A stretch of 64,000 nucleotides of DNA. Origin: Parapusillimonas granuli (GTDB taxonomy: Bacteria > Pseudomonadota > Gammaproteobacteria > Burkholderiales > Burkholderiaceae_B). The notes below the pieces were generated by a model. The model was not told where the DNA came from and searched no databases. It worked only from the letters and a program-made list of their open reading frames with translations. Both the position numbers and the translations under genes were made by a program. The stretch spans positions 140,508-204,507 of the forward strand of contig NZ_JACCEM010000010.1 in assembly GCF_013416525.1 (NCBI RefSeq), given 5' to 3'. Positions 37,963-46,584 of the stretch are shown piece after piece (the first letter of the stretch is position 1; every line of letters starts with the position of its first letter).

Positions 37963-39203
37963 CAGTTCACCCCTTTATTGGCAGGTATTGAAGTCATGAC
38001 TGATTTTGATTCTCGTTGTGGCAACCGGCCATTAAGCACCGCATAAGCGACCAAGCCGATCACCAACCCCCAGAATGCGCCGCCAATACCCAGCAGGGTA
38101 ATGTTGGCTGCTGCCGCCAAAAAGGTAATCAATGAGGCTTCGCGGGTTTTGGCATCGGCCATGGCGCTGGCGAGACTGCCGCCGATGGTGCCCAGCAGCG
38201 CCAGGCCCGCCAGCGTGGTGATGAAAGTTGCAGGGAAAGCCATGAATACAGCGGCCAGCGTCACCCCGAACACACCGACCAGGATGTAGAACACGCCAGC
38301 GGCAATACCAGCGATCCAACGTTTATCCGGGTTTTCGTGCGCCTCCCGGCCGGTACAGATGGCGGCTGTGATCGCAGCGATGTTGAAGGCGTGCGAACCG
38401 AACGGCGCCATCAACAGGGAACCGAGCCCGGTGACGGTCACGATGGGGTTGGCGCTGGTTCTGAAGCCATCGTTGCGCAGCACCAGCATGCCGGGCATGT
38501 ACTGTCCGGTCAGGGTGATCAAAAACAGCGGCAACGCCACGCTCAGCAAGGCGTTGAGCGAAAACGCAGGCATAGTGAAGACTGGCGCGGCCAGTTTCAG
38601 GGTCAGCCCCGACAGATCGACGCGATCCTGAAGAAGCAAGAAGGCCAGCCCCAGCACCAGGATGCCCACCACTGCATAGCGCGCGGTGAAGCGCTTGATC
38701 ACGACATAGGAGACAATCAAGAGCCCGGCCAGGAGCGGGTCGATACTCATGCTGCCAAAAGCACCAATACCGAACTGGAGCAGGATGCCGGCCAGCAGCC
38801 CAGCTGCCACGCCTGGCGGAATCAGGCGGATGACCCGCTCGAACCAACCCGACAGCCCAAGCACCACGAAGGCGGCAGCCGAGATCAGGTAGGCGCCGAC
38901 TGCTTCCGCGTAGGGCGTGGTCGCCAGCGCTGTGACGAGGAAAGCGGCGGCCGGTGTGGACCACGCCGTGATGATTGGTTCGCGGGAAACCCAGCTCAGG
39001 ATGATCCCCGTAACGCCCACGCCGATGGAAATCGACCACACCCACGAGGCCGTCAGATCTGGGCTAAGACCGGCCACCTTGGCGGCCTGGAATACCAAGA
39101 TGAACGTCCCGCCGTAATTGACGATGACCGAGATCAAACCGGCTACAACGGGATGGGTGAGATCGCTCCAACGAACAGATGAAGATGAGGGGACGGATGA
39201 CAT
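37962..39203 (-). CDS. BenE-family transporter, candidate vitamin B6 or PLP-precursor importer
   Basis: Polytopic inner-membrane protein of 413 residues in the BenE (benzoate/H+ symporter) family, about 12 hydrophobic segments. Family motifs include VSREPIITAWSTPAAAFLV and APFGSHAFNIAAITAAICTG. The start ATG 39203 is preferred to a TTG further up because it begins the family homology (SSVRWSDLTHPVVAGL). It is the first gene of the PLP operon, divergent from pdxR, and its stop abuts yggS. No aromatic degradation genes are near. From the context the substrate may be a pyridoxine-type vitamer; this is an inference. Confidence 0.82.
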   Translation of the reverse strand: MSSVPSSSSVRWSDLTHPVVAGLISVIVNYGGTFILVFQAAKVAGLSPDLTASWVWSISIGVGVTGIILSWVSREPIITAWSTPAAAFLVTALATTPYAEAVGAYLISAAAFVVLGLSGWFERVIRLIPPGVAAGLLAGILLQFGIGAFGSMSIDPLLAGLLIVSYVVIKRFTARYAVVGILVLGLAFLLLQDRVDLSGLTLKLAAPVFTMPAFSLNALLSVALPLFLITLTGQYMPGMLVLRNDGFRTSANPIVTVTGLGSLLMAPFGSHAFNIAAITAAICTGREAHENPDKRWIAGIAAGVFYILVGVFGVTLAAVFMAFPATFITTLAGLALLGTIGGSLASAMADAKTREASLITFLAAAANITLLGIGGAFWGLVIGLVAYAVLNGRLPQRESKSVMTSIPANKGVN

Positions 39204-39230
39204 GGCCTGACAGTTACTCCTGAAAGCAAT

Positions 39231-39280
39231 TGGATGGACACAGTTGATAAACAAATTTATAGCCTTAAAATGGATGGATA
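39231..39280. promoter_or_regulatory. Direct repeats in the benE-pdxR intergenic region, candidate PdxR operator
   Basis: TGGATGGACA at 39231 and TGGATGGATA at 39271 are direct repeats 40 bp apart in the 111-bp gap between the divergent starts. MocR/PdxR regulators typically bind direct repeats between themselves and their target gene. An AT-rich stretch (39241-39270) between them could hold promoters. Confidence 0.5.
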
Positions 39281-39314
39281 TTCCCCACCATTTTTTTAAG
39301 GTAATACAGACCAA

Positions 39315-40811
39315 TTGTTTAGGCACGCTCAACTAGAGTCCGTCAAAGCCTGGATCGGCGACCCTGCGCATAGCGCCTTGCCGCTGTATGCACGCATACA
39401 GCGCGGCATCCGGCAACTGATCCTCGACGGCGCGCTGGACGTCGGCAAACCGCTGCCCGCCTCGCGTGCGCTGGCAAAGTCGCTGAACGTTTCCCGCGAT
39501 ACAGTCGAGTCGGCCTATAGCCAGTTGCATGCGGAAGGTTTCATCGAGCGGCGTGTTGGCAGCGGCAGCTTCGTATCGGAACAGGCGAAACGTCTGCCGG
39601 GGCGTGGCACGGCGCGGCAGACGGGAACCGGCAATGAAACGCCGCGCCTCAGCCAGCGCGGCAGCACTATGTTCCAGGGTGGCGGCCTGCGCGACTTTCT
39701 TGCACCACGCCCATTCGCCCCAGGCGTACCGGAAACGCGCAACTTTCCCCTCCAGACTTGGGAACGTCTCGGGCGACAGGTGCTCAAGGAGTATGGAACC
39801 CAGGCGTTAACGCACAGCGATCCGCAAGGACTGGAACCATTACGGCGCGCCATTGCCGACTACGTCAGTCTCGAACGCGGAGCGCATGCCACGCCCGAGC
39901 GCGTACTGGTGCTGACCAGTTCGCAACAGGCGATGACGCTGTGCGCCAACGTGCTGCTTGATTCTGGTGATAAGATTTTTATTGAAGATCCGGTCTATCA
40001 AGGGGCGCGTAAAGCGTTCGACGCTGCCGGACTGGAATGCATCCCCGTGCCACTCGATGTCAATGGCATGCTGGTGGAGCGTCTGAATCAGGCGGCGAAG
40101 AACAGCAGCGATTCGGCCAAGGCGGTGTTCCTGACACCGTCGCATCAGTTCCCAACCGGGGCGACACTGGCGCTGGACCGGCGGCTAGCCGTCATTGAAT
40201 GGGCCAGGCAACATCAGAGCTGGATCATCGAAGACGACTACGACAGTGAGTTCCATTACGACGGTAAACCCACCGCCTGCGTGCAGGGGCTAGACCCGCA
40301 CGAACGGACAATCTACATCGGCACCTTCACCAAATCGCTGTTCCCCGGCCTGCGCATCGGCTACATGGTGCTGCCGTCACCGCTGGTGGCGCCCATGGCC
40401 GTGGCCCGTACTCTGCTGGATGGACACAGCGCACCGATTCCGCAACTCACGCTGGCGCGTTTCATCGAAGGCGGCCACTTCGGCGCGCATGTGCGCACTA
40501 TGCGTGCCGTCTATGCCGAACGGCGCGATGTGCTGGCACGGCTGGTGCGCCAGCATCTGGCCGAATTCGTGGAGCCACGGGTGCCGACCGGGGGCATGCA
40601 GATGCCCTGCATATTCATCCGCGACATCCCCGAGCGCGAGGCCGTGGAATCAGCGCACCGGGCTGGGATCGACCTGCTGGGGCTGACGGCGCTGCATGCG
40701 TCGAGTCGGCACAAGGCTGGCTTCCTCATGGGGTTCGCCGCTCACGCCCCCCACGAAATGGAAATTGCCGTCAAGAAACTCGCGAACGTGCTTCGCGCAT
40801 TGTGTCGCTGA
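39315..40811 (+). CDS. pdxR: PdxR/MocR-type PLP-sensing GntR regulator
   Basis: MocR-subfamily regulator of 498 residues. The N-terminal GntR winged HTH (PLYARIQRGIRQLILDGALD, then VSRDTVESAYSQLHAEGFIE) is followed by a linker and a fold-type I aminotransferase-like domain with EDPVYQGARKAFDAAG, IIEDDYDSEFHYDG and the PLP-lysine motif GTFTKSLFPGLRIGY. PdxR proteins bind PLP and control B6 salvage or synthesis. The first codon in frame is TTG 39315 (no ATG nearby). It diverges from benE, yggS, pdxY and the PLP enzymes, which are its likely targets. Confidence 0.92.
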   Translation: MFRHAQLESVKAWIGDPAHSALPLYARIQRGIRQLILDGALDVGKPLPASRALAKSLNVSRDTVESAYSQLHAEGFIERRVGSGSFVSEQAKRLPGRGTARQTGTGNETPRLSQRGSTMFQGGGLRDFLAPRPFAPGVPETRNFPLQTWERLGRQVLKEYGTQALTHSDPQGLEPLRRAIADYVSLERGAHATPERVLVLTSSQQAMTLCANVLLDSGDKIFIEDPVYQGARKAFDAAGLECIPVPLDVNGMLVERLNQAAKNSSDSAKAVFLTPSHQFPTGATLALDRRLAVIEWARQHQSWIIEDDYDSEFHYDGKPTACVQGLDPHERTIYIGTFTKSLFPGLRIGYMVLPSPLVAPMAVARTLLDGHSAPIPQLTLARFIEGGHFGAHVRTMRAVYAERRDVLARLVRQHLAEFVEPRVPTGGMQMPCIFIRDIPEREAVESAHRAGIDLLGLTALHASSRHKAGFLMGFAAHAPHEMEIAVKKLANVLRALCR

Positions 40812-40918
40812 GCGCTATGAAGCGGGCTACTGGTCAGCTATCTACACATCATGGCGGCTACCACTGCTGTCGTTCAACTACAGGAAAGATATCTGCGAAT
40901 GCAATCTGCATAGGCAGG

Positions 40919-42901
40919 CTAACCCATCGACGGCCCGCGCTGCCTCCCAATCTCCCACGACACACCGCTGCCGCGCATGGTCGCGGCAAGCTGCTGCCCC
41001 AGCCGCTGCTCAATCACCGGCTTCCACGGCACCAAGCTGAACCCCATGCCGTCATCAAGCATAGCGTAGCGCCCGCTCGCCAGCATGACCGAGCGCCGAT
41101 AGATGCCGGTCACGCGCTGCCCGTCCGTCACTGAGCGGTGCTCCAGGCCAGTATCGACGGCAATGTCCTTCGCGGCTTGTGCCAGTTCCCGATTGCGCAG
41201 CGTGCCCAGCAGGTTCCGGGCGAGGATCACACGCTGCCCGCGCCGCTCGGCCAGCCCCTGTTCGGCCAGGAAGTCGGCACGCTGCTGCAAAGCGTCCTTG
41301 GCTTCGCCGCCAAAGCCCAGGTCGCCCAGTCCCTTGCCGCCACCAATCAATTGGTGATCCAGCCAAGTGGCACCGATCACGTGGGCCTGTCGCTCAATTG
41401 GTAAGTGCGACTTCATCTCTACTGCCACACCGCCCATGCGCTGCACGTCATACTGGCGGCCACGTTCAGGCAGATCACCCGGCACTTTCCAAAGCCCTTC
41501 AGCCACACGTTCCACGATGCCGGCGCGTCTCAGGGCTTCCAGGCGTCGAACATGAGAGGCGACAACTTCCCGAGGGTCGCGCCCGGCCTTGGTCTGACCC
41601 TGCTCAATCGCCAGATGATGATCCGTGCGGTACAAGCCATCGCTTGCCAGCGTCATGATCTTACGATCGGCGGCCCGAATGTCGGCGGCACCCTTCACTT
41701 CTACAACGGCACCCGTGGGATAGTTGGCTGGTTCATCATGAGCATTGAGTGCAACATAGTGGGCCTTGCCATCCACGCCGTCAATGACCAGATAGCCCCT
41801 ATCGCGCAATTCGTCGGCCAAGCCTTTGGCAGCTACGCGGCCGACGATGGTGCGGCCATCATCGGACGGCTCGAACACCGCGAGGTCACGCTGCTGTCCG
41901 CTCATGGCCCGCTGCATGGTGCGGATGATGTCGCCACGTTCGCCCAAGGCGCGCAGGGTCTTTTCCGCATCGGTATGAATGGCCCAGGTGCCAGGCTGCA
42001 TTTCATCGGCCAGCCCCATGCGCTGCAAGCGTTGCAGGCGACCGATCAACAGCAGGCGCTGCCGTTGCAGCTTTGGCTCATTGAAGCGTGCGATATGTAC
42101 CCGACCATCGTCGCTGATCTCCCGTTGCAGGGTGCGATCCAGGCTCGTCCAGCGTTCCTGCTCCACCTCGCGCTGCATGGTCTGCTGGATCTCCAGTTCG
42201 GTGCGCGGCCCCAGCCATTCCGTTGCAAGTTCTGAAGCACGATGACGGAAACCGTCGGCGATGTAGTCGCCCGCAATGATGAGGTCTTGCCCTGTGTCAT
42301 CGCGCCCGCGCACGATGACATGCGTATGCGGGTTATCGGTATTCCAGTGATCGACCGCCGCCCAATCCAGCCGTGTACCCAGGTCTGCTTCCATGCGGCC
42401 CATCAGGTGCCGGGTATAGGTGCGTAAATCATCCAGTTCGACCCCATCCTCGGGCGAGACGATGAAACGGAAATGATGCCGGTCATTGGCGCAGCGCTCC
42501 TTGAAGGCATCAAGATCGGCTTCATCTACCTGCGGCCCGTAAGCTCGACCAGGCTCACCATCTCGACCCGCTCCATCACGCTCAACGTATCGTAAATGTC
42601 GGGACAAGGACTGAGGGCTGGCCTGGCGCTGATTGACCAACAATGTCTTGATGGTGACGCGCCGCGAAAATGGTGTGAGTGATGCCCCCGCGAAACGCGC
42701 CGCTGTGTGGCCGCGCCCCAGGCGTGAACCGGGACGTTGACCCGCTCGCTGGCCTTGGCTTTTGGTCAGCGCAGGCCGCCGTACCGCCGATTTCCCGCCC
42801 GCCTTGCCGACCTGCTTGAGCACCTTGGACACAAAGCCCTGGCCCCGGCTCTTCGGGGCGCTGGGGCGCGTACGGAAGTCATCATCGCGGCGGTCACTCA
42901 T
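40919..42901 (-). CDS. rlxS: RlxS-like relaxase of Tn4371-family ICEs
   Basis: VirD2/MobP-type relaxase, 660 residues, which would nick oriT and lead the strand into the recipient. The N-terminus is basic (SRGQGFVSKVLKQVGKAGGK). The relaxase domain shows RFIVSPEDGVELDDLRTYTR, LDWAAVDHWNTDNPHTHVIV (the HxH metal motif) and RGRDDTGQDLIIAGDYI. A DUF3363-like C-terminal domain follows to WEIGRQRGPSMG. Its start overlaps an upstream stop. Cargo DNA (the PLP operon) begins right after its end, the usual insertion slot of these ICEs. Confidence 0.92.
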   Translation of the reverse strand: MSDRRDDDFRTRPSAPKSRGQGFVSKVLKQVGKAGGKSAVRRPALTKSQGQRAGQRPGSRLGRGHTAARFAGASLTPFSRRVTIKTLLVNQRQASPQSLSRHLRYVERDGAGRDGEPGRAYGPQVDEADLDAFKERCANDRHHFRFIVSPEDGVELDDLRTYTRHLMGRMEADLGTRLDWAAVDHWNTDNPHTHVIVRGRDDTGQDLIIAGDYIADGFRHRASELATEWLGPRTELEIQQTMQREVEQERWTSLDRTLQREISDDGRVHIARFNEPKLQRQRLLLIGRLQRLQRMGLADEMQPGTWAIHTDAEKTLRALGERGDIIRTMQRAMSGQQRDLAVFEPSDDGRTIVGRVAAKGLADELRDRGYLVIDGVDGKAHYVALNAHDEPANYPTGAVVEVKGAADIRAADRKIMTLASDGLYRTDHHLAIEQGQTKAGRDPREVVASHVRRLEALRRAGIVERVAEGLWKVPGDLPERGRQYDVQRMGGVAVEMKSHLPIERQAHVIGATWLDHQLIGGGKGLGDLGFGGEAKDALQQRADFLAEQGLAERRGQRVILARNLLGTLRNRELAQAAKDIAVDTGLEHRSVTDGQRVTGIYRRSVMLASGRYAMLDDGMGFSLVPWKPVIEQRLGQQLAATMRGSGVSWEIGRQRGPSMG

Positions 42902-43297
42902 TGCCGTTCCCTCAGAAAGTCATAGCGTGTCCTGGCGTACGAAGCACGCGGACATGTCAGCATCGGCGCGGGCCACGCGCCCCAAGCGGCACGACGGCGA
43001 AGCCGCATCGTGCCGCGCCACCCCCACGTGCAGACTGGCTTTACTGGCGGCTGGGTGCCGCGCCCTTTTGTCTTGCCTTCCGCCTTTGCCTGTCGCTGAC
43101 GCTCCCGGCTCCGGCGGCATGGCAGCGCGGCGGTGTAGGCAGCCAGCACACCGCAGAGCACGGCGAAAGCCGCAGGCCAAGCATGCGCAATGCGGAACGA
43201 TTGCATGCGGGATAGCCATGCCGGAGAGAACATGAAATGCAGCGTCAGGGACGCCGTAGCGCCACCCACACTGCATGCGCAATGACATGATGATGGC

Positions 43298-43338
43298 CGC
43301 CTGATCGACACGCCTGATCGACACGCCTGATAGCACGA
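43298..43338. repeat. Tandem CGCCTGAT repeats between traF and the relaxase
   Basis: CGCCTGATCGACA at 43298-43310 and 43311-43323, then CGCCTGATAGCACGA at 43324-43338. The last unit is identical to the iterons between repA and parA (45611-45673). The gap of about 470 bases (42902-43374) has no convincing gene and is where the oriT of this ICE type may lie. The repeats may bind RepA or a relaxosome protein. Confidence 0.65.
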
Positions 43339-43374
43339 CCCCATGCACAGATTCGTGCAATGAATCAGCGCCCA

Positions 43375-43962
43375 TCATGGCTGTTTCCCACGCAAGACCG
43401 GATGCGCAACGCCGATGACGGCGGACGCACTGGTCGGGCCGAAGTACCGGCTATCGAACGATGCCGGATGGGTGGCGCTCAGCAGAAACAACTCCCCATC
43501 GGCCAGCGGTCGGCATGGTTGCCAGACCGACAATGCCCGGCCCAACCGATCCGCAGACAATACGGCGGCCACCGGCACGCCGTCGATGCGTAGCTGGTCA
43601 CCTATGATGCAAACGTGTTGCGGCGCGACCGCGCCCACACGTTTAAGCAGCGGAACGCGGGCCGGGAGATAGCCGCGACGGGCGGCAAGTGCCGCCGCAT
43701 CAGCGGGTAGCTGGGTCAGAACAATGCTGCCCACTGGTAAATAACCGAGATGGCGGTGGAGCGGTTCAACGCGATACCAGCCGACTGGCACGCTGTCGGA
43801 TGGGTTGTAAACCAGACGCGGCACGGGCTGCACAAAGGACGCCCAGGCCAGCGCGGCTAGGCCGAGGGCAGACAGCGTAGCCCATGCGATGCGAGCGCAC
43901 AGGCCCAAACGAGGATGAATGGCTTTCTCCGCCACGCTGTCGGAAGCCGGAACCTGGCTCAT
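43375..43962 (-). CDS. traF: TraF, conjugative transfer signal peptidase
   Basis: S26-family protease of the TraF/LepB type, needed for pilin maturation and cyclisation in RP4-like systems. The 195 residues have one N-terminal membrane helix (about 25-45), the catalytic-serine motif SDSVPVGWYRVEP, the Lys box PARVPLLKRVGAVAP and the terminal SFDSRYFGP region. It overlaps DUF2840 upstream by four bases. A C-terminal fragment of a related traF lies at 60018-60170. Confidence 0.93.
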   Translation of the reverse strand: MSQVPASDSVAEKAIHPRLGLCARIAWATLSALGLAALAWASFVQPVPRLVYNPSDSVPVGWYRVEPLHRHLGYLPVGSIVLTQLPADAAALAARRGYLPARVPLLKRVGAVAPQHVCIIGDQLRIDGVPVAAVLSADRLGRALSVWQPCRPLADGELFLLSATHPASFDSRYFGPTSASAVIGVAHPVLRGKQP

Positions 43963-44504
43963 TTCAGCCCCCTCCCAGCCAACCAGGCCGCATGCCGCTC
44001 AAGGTTGTAATCAGGCAAGGGCAAACGGGCGGCGAGCCGGTTGGCGAGCGTGCGCCAGTACGCGGGCGAGACGGCGACGGGCGCAAGCCCCAGCGCCTCA
44101 ATGGCGTCGATGCGATGCAGCACGCTTTGCACGGCCTGCTTCCCTTCGGCATTCAAAAGCAGACGCGCCCCAGGCTGCACGCCGGGGATGCGCTGCAACG
44201 CGTCCAGCGGTGTGCATGCCTGCATCACCATCAACTGCCAGCGAATGGTGCCGTAATCATTGGCCTGCCAGAGAATGCGGCAGAACATAGAAGCGGGTAG
44301 GAACACCGCGCAACGCCGCCAATGATCAAGGGAAACGGTGTGCGCCGGTTCACCGAAACGCAAATAGAGCTTCAGACGGGCTTCGATATAGGCGAGCGAT
44401 ACGCGGGTCAGCGGCTGACGAGCCGGAGGAACGGCAAGCACTGCGGGCGCTACCCTGTCCACGCTATCCAGGCGAACCCTGGAAGACGATACGAGTGTGT
44501 TCAT
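43959..44504 (-). CDS. DUF2840 protein of the ICE core
   Basis: 181-residue protein of the DUF2840 family, a regular member of the Tn4371 parA-traF segment. Features include LTRVSLAYIEARLKLYLRFG, FLPASMFCRILWQANDYGTI and AARLPLPDYNLERHAAWLAG. No catalytic motif or membrane segment is evident. It overlaps both neighbours by four bases, so it is made with traF and the partition genes. The function is unknown. Confidence 0.8.
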   Translation of the reverse strand: MNTLVSSSRVRLDSVDRVAPAVLAVPPARQPLTRVSLAYIEARLKLYLRFGEPAHTVSLDHWRRCAVFLPASMFCRILWQANDYGTIRWQLMVMQACTPLDALQRIPGVQPGARLLLNAEGKQAVQSVLHRIDAIEALGLAPVAVSPAYWRTLANRLAARLPLPDYNLERHAAWLAGRGLK

Positions 44505-44761
44505 GGCGTGTTCTCCGGCGGGAACTCCCGTTCCAGCATACCGCGCAGCAGTTCGGCCACTGTCACGCCTTGCGTGAAGGCCGAGACTTTGATGCGCGCT
44601 CGCAATGCAGGCGTGATGTCGAGCGTCAGGCGGGCGGTGTAGAGATCGGCTTTTTGCACCGTGGCGGCATCACCCTGGCGTATCCACGCCTCAGCGTGAG
44701 GATTCGCCGGCGGCCGTGCGCCGATCCCGACACGCTTGGGCCGTGTGAGTTTCGTGCTCAT
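44501..44761 (-). CDS. Small partition partner protein (ParG/CopG-like)
   Basis: Basic protein of 86 residues downstream of parA. ATG 44761 overlaps the parA stop (ATGA) and is chosen over ATG 44770. The N-terminus is unstructured and basic. The second half (YTARLTLDITPALRARIKVS, then GVTVAELLRGMLEREF) fits a ribbon-helix-helix fold. Such proteins act as centromere-binding partners of ParA. The iterons upstream of parA are a candidate binding region. Confidence 0.8.
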   Translation of the reverse strand: MSTKLTRPKRVGIGARPPANPHAEAWIRQGDAATVQKADLYTARLTLDITPALRARIKVSAFTQGVTVAELLRGMLEREFPPENTP

Positions 44762-45396
44762 GTCGGCCACCGCAGCAGTTCATCAACCAGTTCGGTGATT
44801 TCACGCGCCGCCGCGCTGTCGGGTGCAGACTCTCGGGCGAGCCGCCCGGCGGCGACGCTATCGGCAAAGACAATCCGCTGCCCAACCTCGGCGCGCAGCG
44901 CCGGCACCGGCTGTTCAGCAAGCGACTGCCGGGCTTCGCGGCCAATGATGGTGGTGCCAACACGCCGGTTGATGACAAAGGCAGCCCGCAACACGGGCCG
45001 GAACATCTGCGCTTCGCGGATCAGCGCCACCATCTCGGCACTGGCCCAGATGTCGTACGGGCTGGGCTGTACCGGAATCAGCACGTATTCAGCCGCCAGA
45101 AGCGCGGAGCGCGCCAGGGCGGCGATGCGTGGCGGCCCGTCGATGATGACGTGATCGGCCCGCCTGGCCAGTTCTGGCGCTTCTTGATGCAGTGTTTCGC
45201 GGGCCAGACCCACAGCACTGAAAAGCCGTGGTAAGCCTTGCTGACTTCTGCGCTGCGTCCAATCCAGGGATGAGCCCTGCGGGTCGGCGTCCAGCAAAAC
45301 CACCTGCTGACCGCGCAGCGCGAGCTCACCCGCGATATGGGTGGCAAGCGTGGTCTTGCCCACCCCGCCTTTCTGGTTGAGCAAGGCAACGATCAT
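44758..45396 (-). CDS. parA: ParA, partition ATPase
   Basis: Deviant Walker ATPase, 212 residues, which segregates or stabilises the element while it exists as a circle. It has the deviant P-loop LNQKGGVGKTTLATHIAG at residues 6-23, LLDADPQGSSLDW (Walker A') and DHVIIDGPPR (Walker B). It is a small ParA without an N-terminal HTH, like those in class Ib plasmid systems. The gene lies between the iterons and its RHH partner. Confidence 0.95.
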   Translation of the reverse strand: MIVALLNQKGGVGKTTLATHIAGELALRGQQVVLLDADPQGSSLDWTQRRSQQGLPRLFSAVGLARETLHQEAPELARRADHVIIDGPPRIAALARSALLAAEYVLIPVQPSPYDIWASAEMVALIREAQMFRPVLRAAFVINRRVGTTIIGREARQSLAEQPVPALRAEVGQRIVFADSVAAGRLARESAPDSAAAREITELVDELLRWPT

Positions 45397-45610
45397 GGCG
45401 CAGCCCTCCGATCTGGAAAACCAGGCTGTTTTTGCCTTGCCGGATCGAGTGGGTTTTTCGGCTGATTTTGCCCTTCAAGATACCGGGTGTGTTTCTTTTC
45501 AGAACCTATCCATCGTGGTGGATGGTCTTTATCAATAGTTAGAGTAGTTAAGTTAGATAAGTTAAGGGACGCGCAAACACAGTATTGGCGCGGCTTTGCA
45601 GCCATTCTGC

Positions 45611-45709
45611 ACGCCTGATAGCACGATAGCCCCACGCCTGATAGCACGATACCGGACACGCCCGATAGCACGACACTATCCACAGGATATTCACAGCTCA
45701 TCCACAGGC
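45611..45709. repeat. Iterons and DnaA-box-like sites between repA and parA, candidate oriV
   Basis: ACGCCTGATAGCACGATA at 45611-45628 and 45634-45651, and ACGCCCGATAGCACGA at 45658-45673: three copies spaced 23-24 bp, about two helical turns. Right after them come CTATCCACA, CTCATCCACA and CTTATCC, which resemble DnaA boxes. The block lies directly downstream of repA. It looks like a RepA-type iteron origin for replication of the circular ICE. Confidence 0.75.
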
Positions 45710-46558
45710 TTATCCCCGTGCCGTATCCGGCACGGGCCGAAAGGTCAGCAACTCGCGTCCATCTTCGGGAATCAACTCGATGCCCAGCACATAACCGGGC
45801 AACGACTGCCTGGCTACCAGGGCGCGCAGGTCGCAGGCGAAGTCGTAGGATCTGGCGGTGCTGCCGGACTTGCGGTGCAGATGCCTGAAGTCGAATTGCC
45901 AGCCATCCGGCTGCTTGCCGCCATGCTTGCGCACTAGTCGGTACAGCCAGCGTTCGATGCCGCCGGTCAGGCGGAAATACGCCGGGTCGATGGTCAGCAC
46001 CAGGGCGGCATCGAGCACGCCCGCATAGAACCAATCTGACAAAATAAGTTCGATGCCCAGCGGCTTGCCGTGAGCATCGGCCAGCTCCTTCCATTCGTTG
46101 ATCCACGAAAACCGATGCAGCCGCCGCCCCGTGGTTTCGCGGATGGACGTTGCCACGCTGGTCGATTGCAGCCGGTCGAGTGCCGCTTTCAGGCGCTGGT
46201 AGTCGCGCAGGGAGGTGCCACGTCCAATAAAACGCAGGATTTCGTAAGGTGTGGCGCGTATCCAGCGTGAAGGAGGAATGCCGGCATCGCGTGCCTGCAC
46301 GATTTGCGATGCGGCCCAGATCAGAATGTCTGCATCCCAGATCGTGGCAATGCCATGCTCCTGCGTGCCTTCCACGCGGATGGTGATATTCCCATTGCGA
46401 AAGTCGATGGGCTTGAGGCGGCGCGACTTCGCCAGCGAGAAAAAGGGATACGCCATCAAGTCCTGAGCGTCGCGCGGCGCCATATCGCCGGGCAAGGCAC
46501 GGAACAGCACAAGTTGCTCCTGCTGCTGCAGTGGCTGCGCGGCGGGCAAACGGGACAT
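45710..46558 (-). CDS. repA: RepA, replication initiator (pVS1/IncP-like RPA family)
   Basis: Replication initiator protein A of 282 residues. Recognisable stretches are LMAYPFFSLAKSRRLKPIDF, IWDADILIWAASQIVQARD, TPYEILRFIGRGTSLRDYQR and LTGGIERWLYRLVRKHGG. Members of the family replicate plasmids from iteron origins and occur in Tn4371-type ICEs. The iterons at 45611-45673 lie immediately downstream. The start ATG 46558 follows the excisionase gene by 26 bases. Confidence 0.92.
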   Translation of the reverse strand: MSRLPAAQPLQQQEQLVLFRALPGDMAPRDAQDLMAYPFFSLAKSRRLKPIDFRNGNITIRVEGTQEHGIATIWDADILIWAASQIVQARDAGIPPSRWIRATPYEILRFIGRGTSLRDYQRLKAALDRLQSTSVATSIRETTGRRLHRFSWINEWKELADAHGKPLGIELILSDWFYAGVLDAALVLTIDPAYFRLTGGIERWLYRLVRKHGGKQPDGWQFDFRHLHRKSGSTARSYDFACDLRALVARQSLPGYVLGIELIPEDGRELLTFRPVPDTARG

Positions 46559-46584
46559 GATGATGGCCGCCGGCGAACGAACGG

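Noticed and set aside
42898..43344. A 148-codon minus-strand frame ending at the relaxase start
   Set aside because: Its stop overlaps the relaxase ATG, but the N-terminal part is translated tandem repeats and the rest is Arg-rich with no family. Left as a non-coding or oriT candidate region.
45611..45673. CRISPR array
   Set aside because: The three 16-18 bp repeats with 5-7 bp gaps are iterons beside repA; no repeat-spacer array or cas gene occurs in the window.
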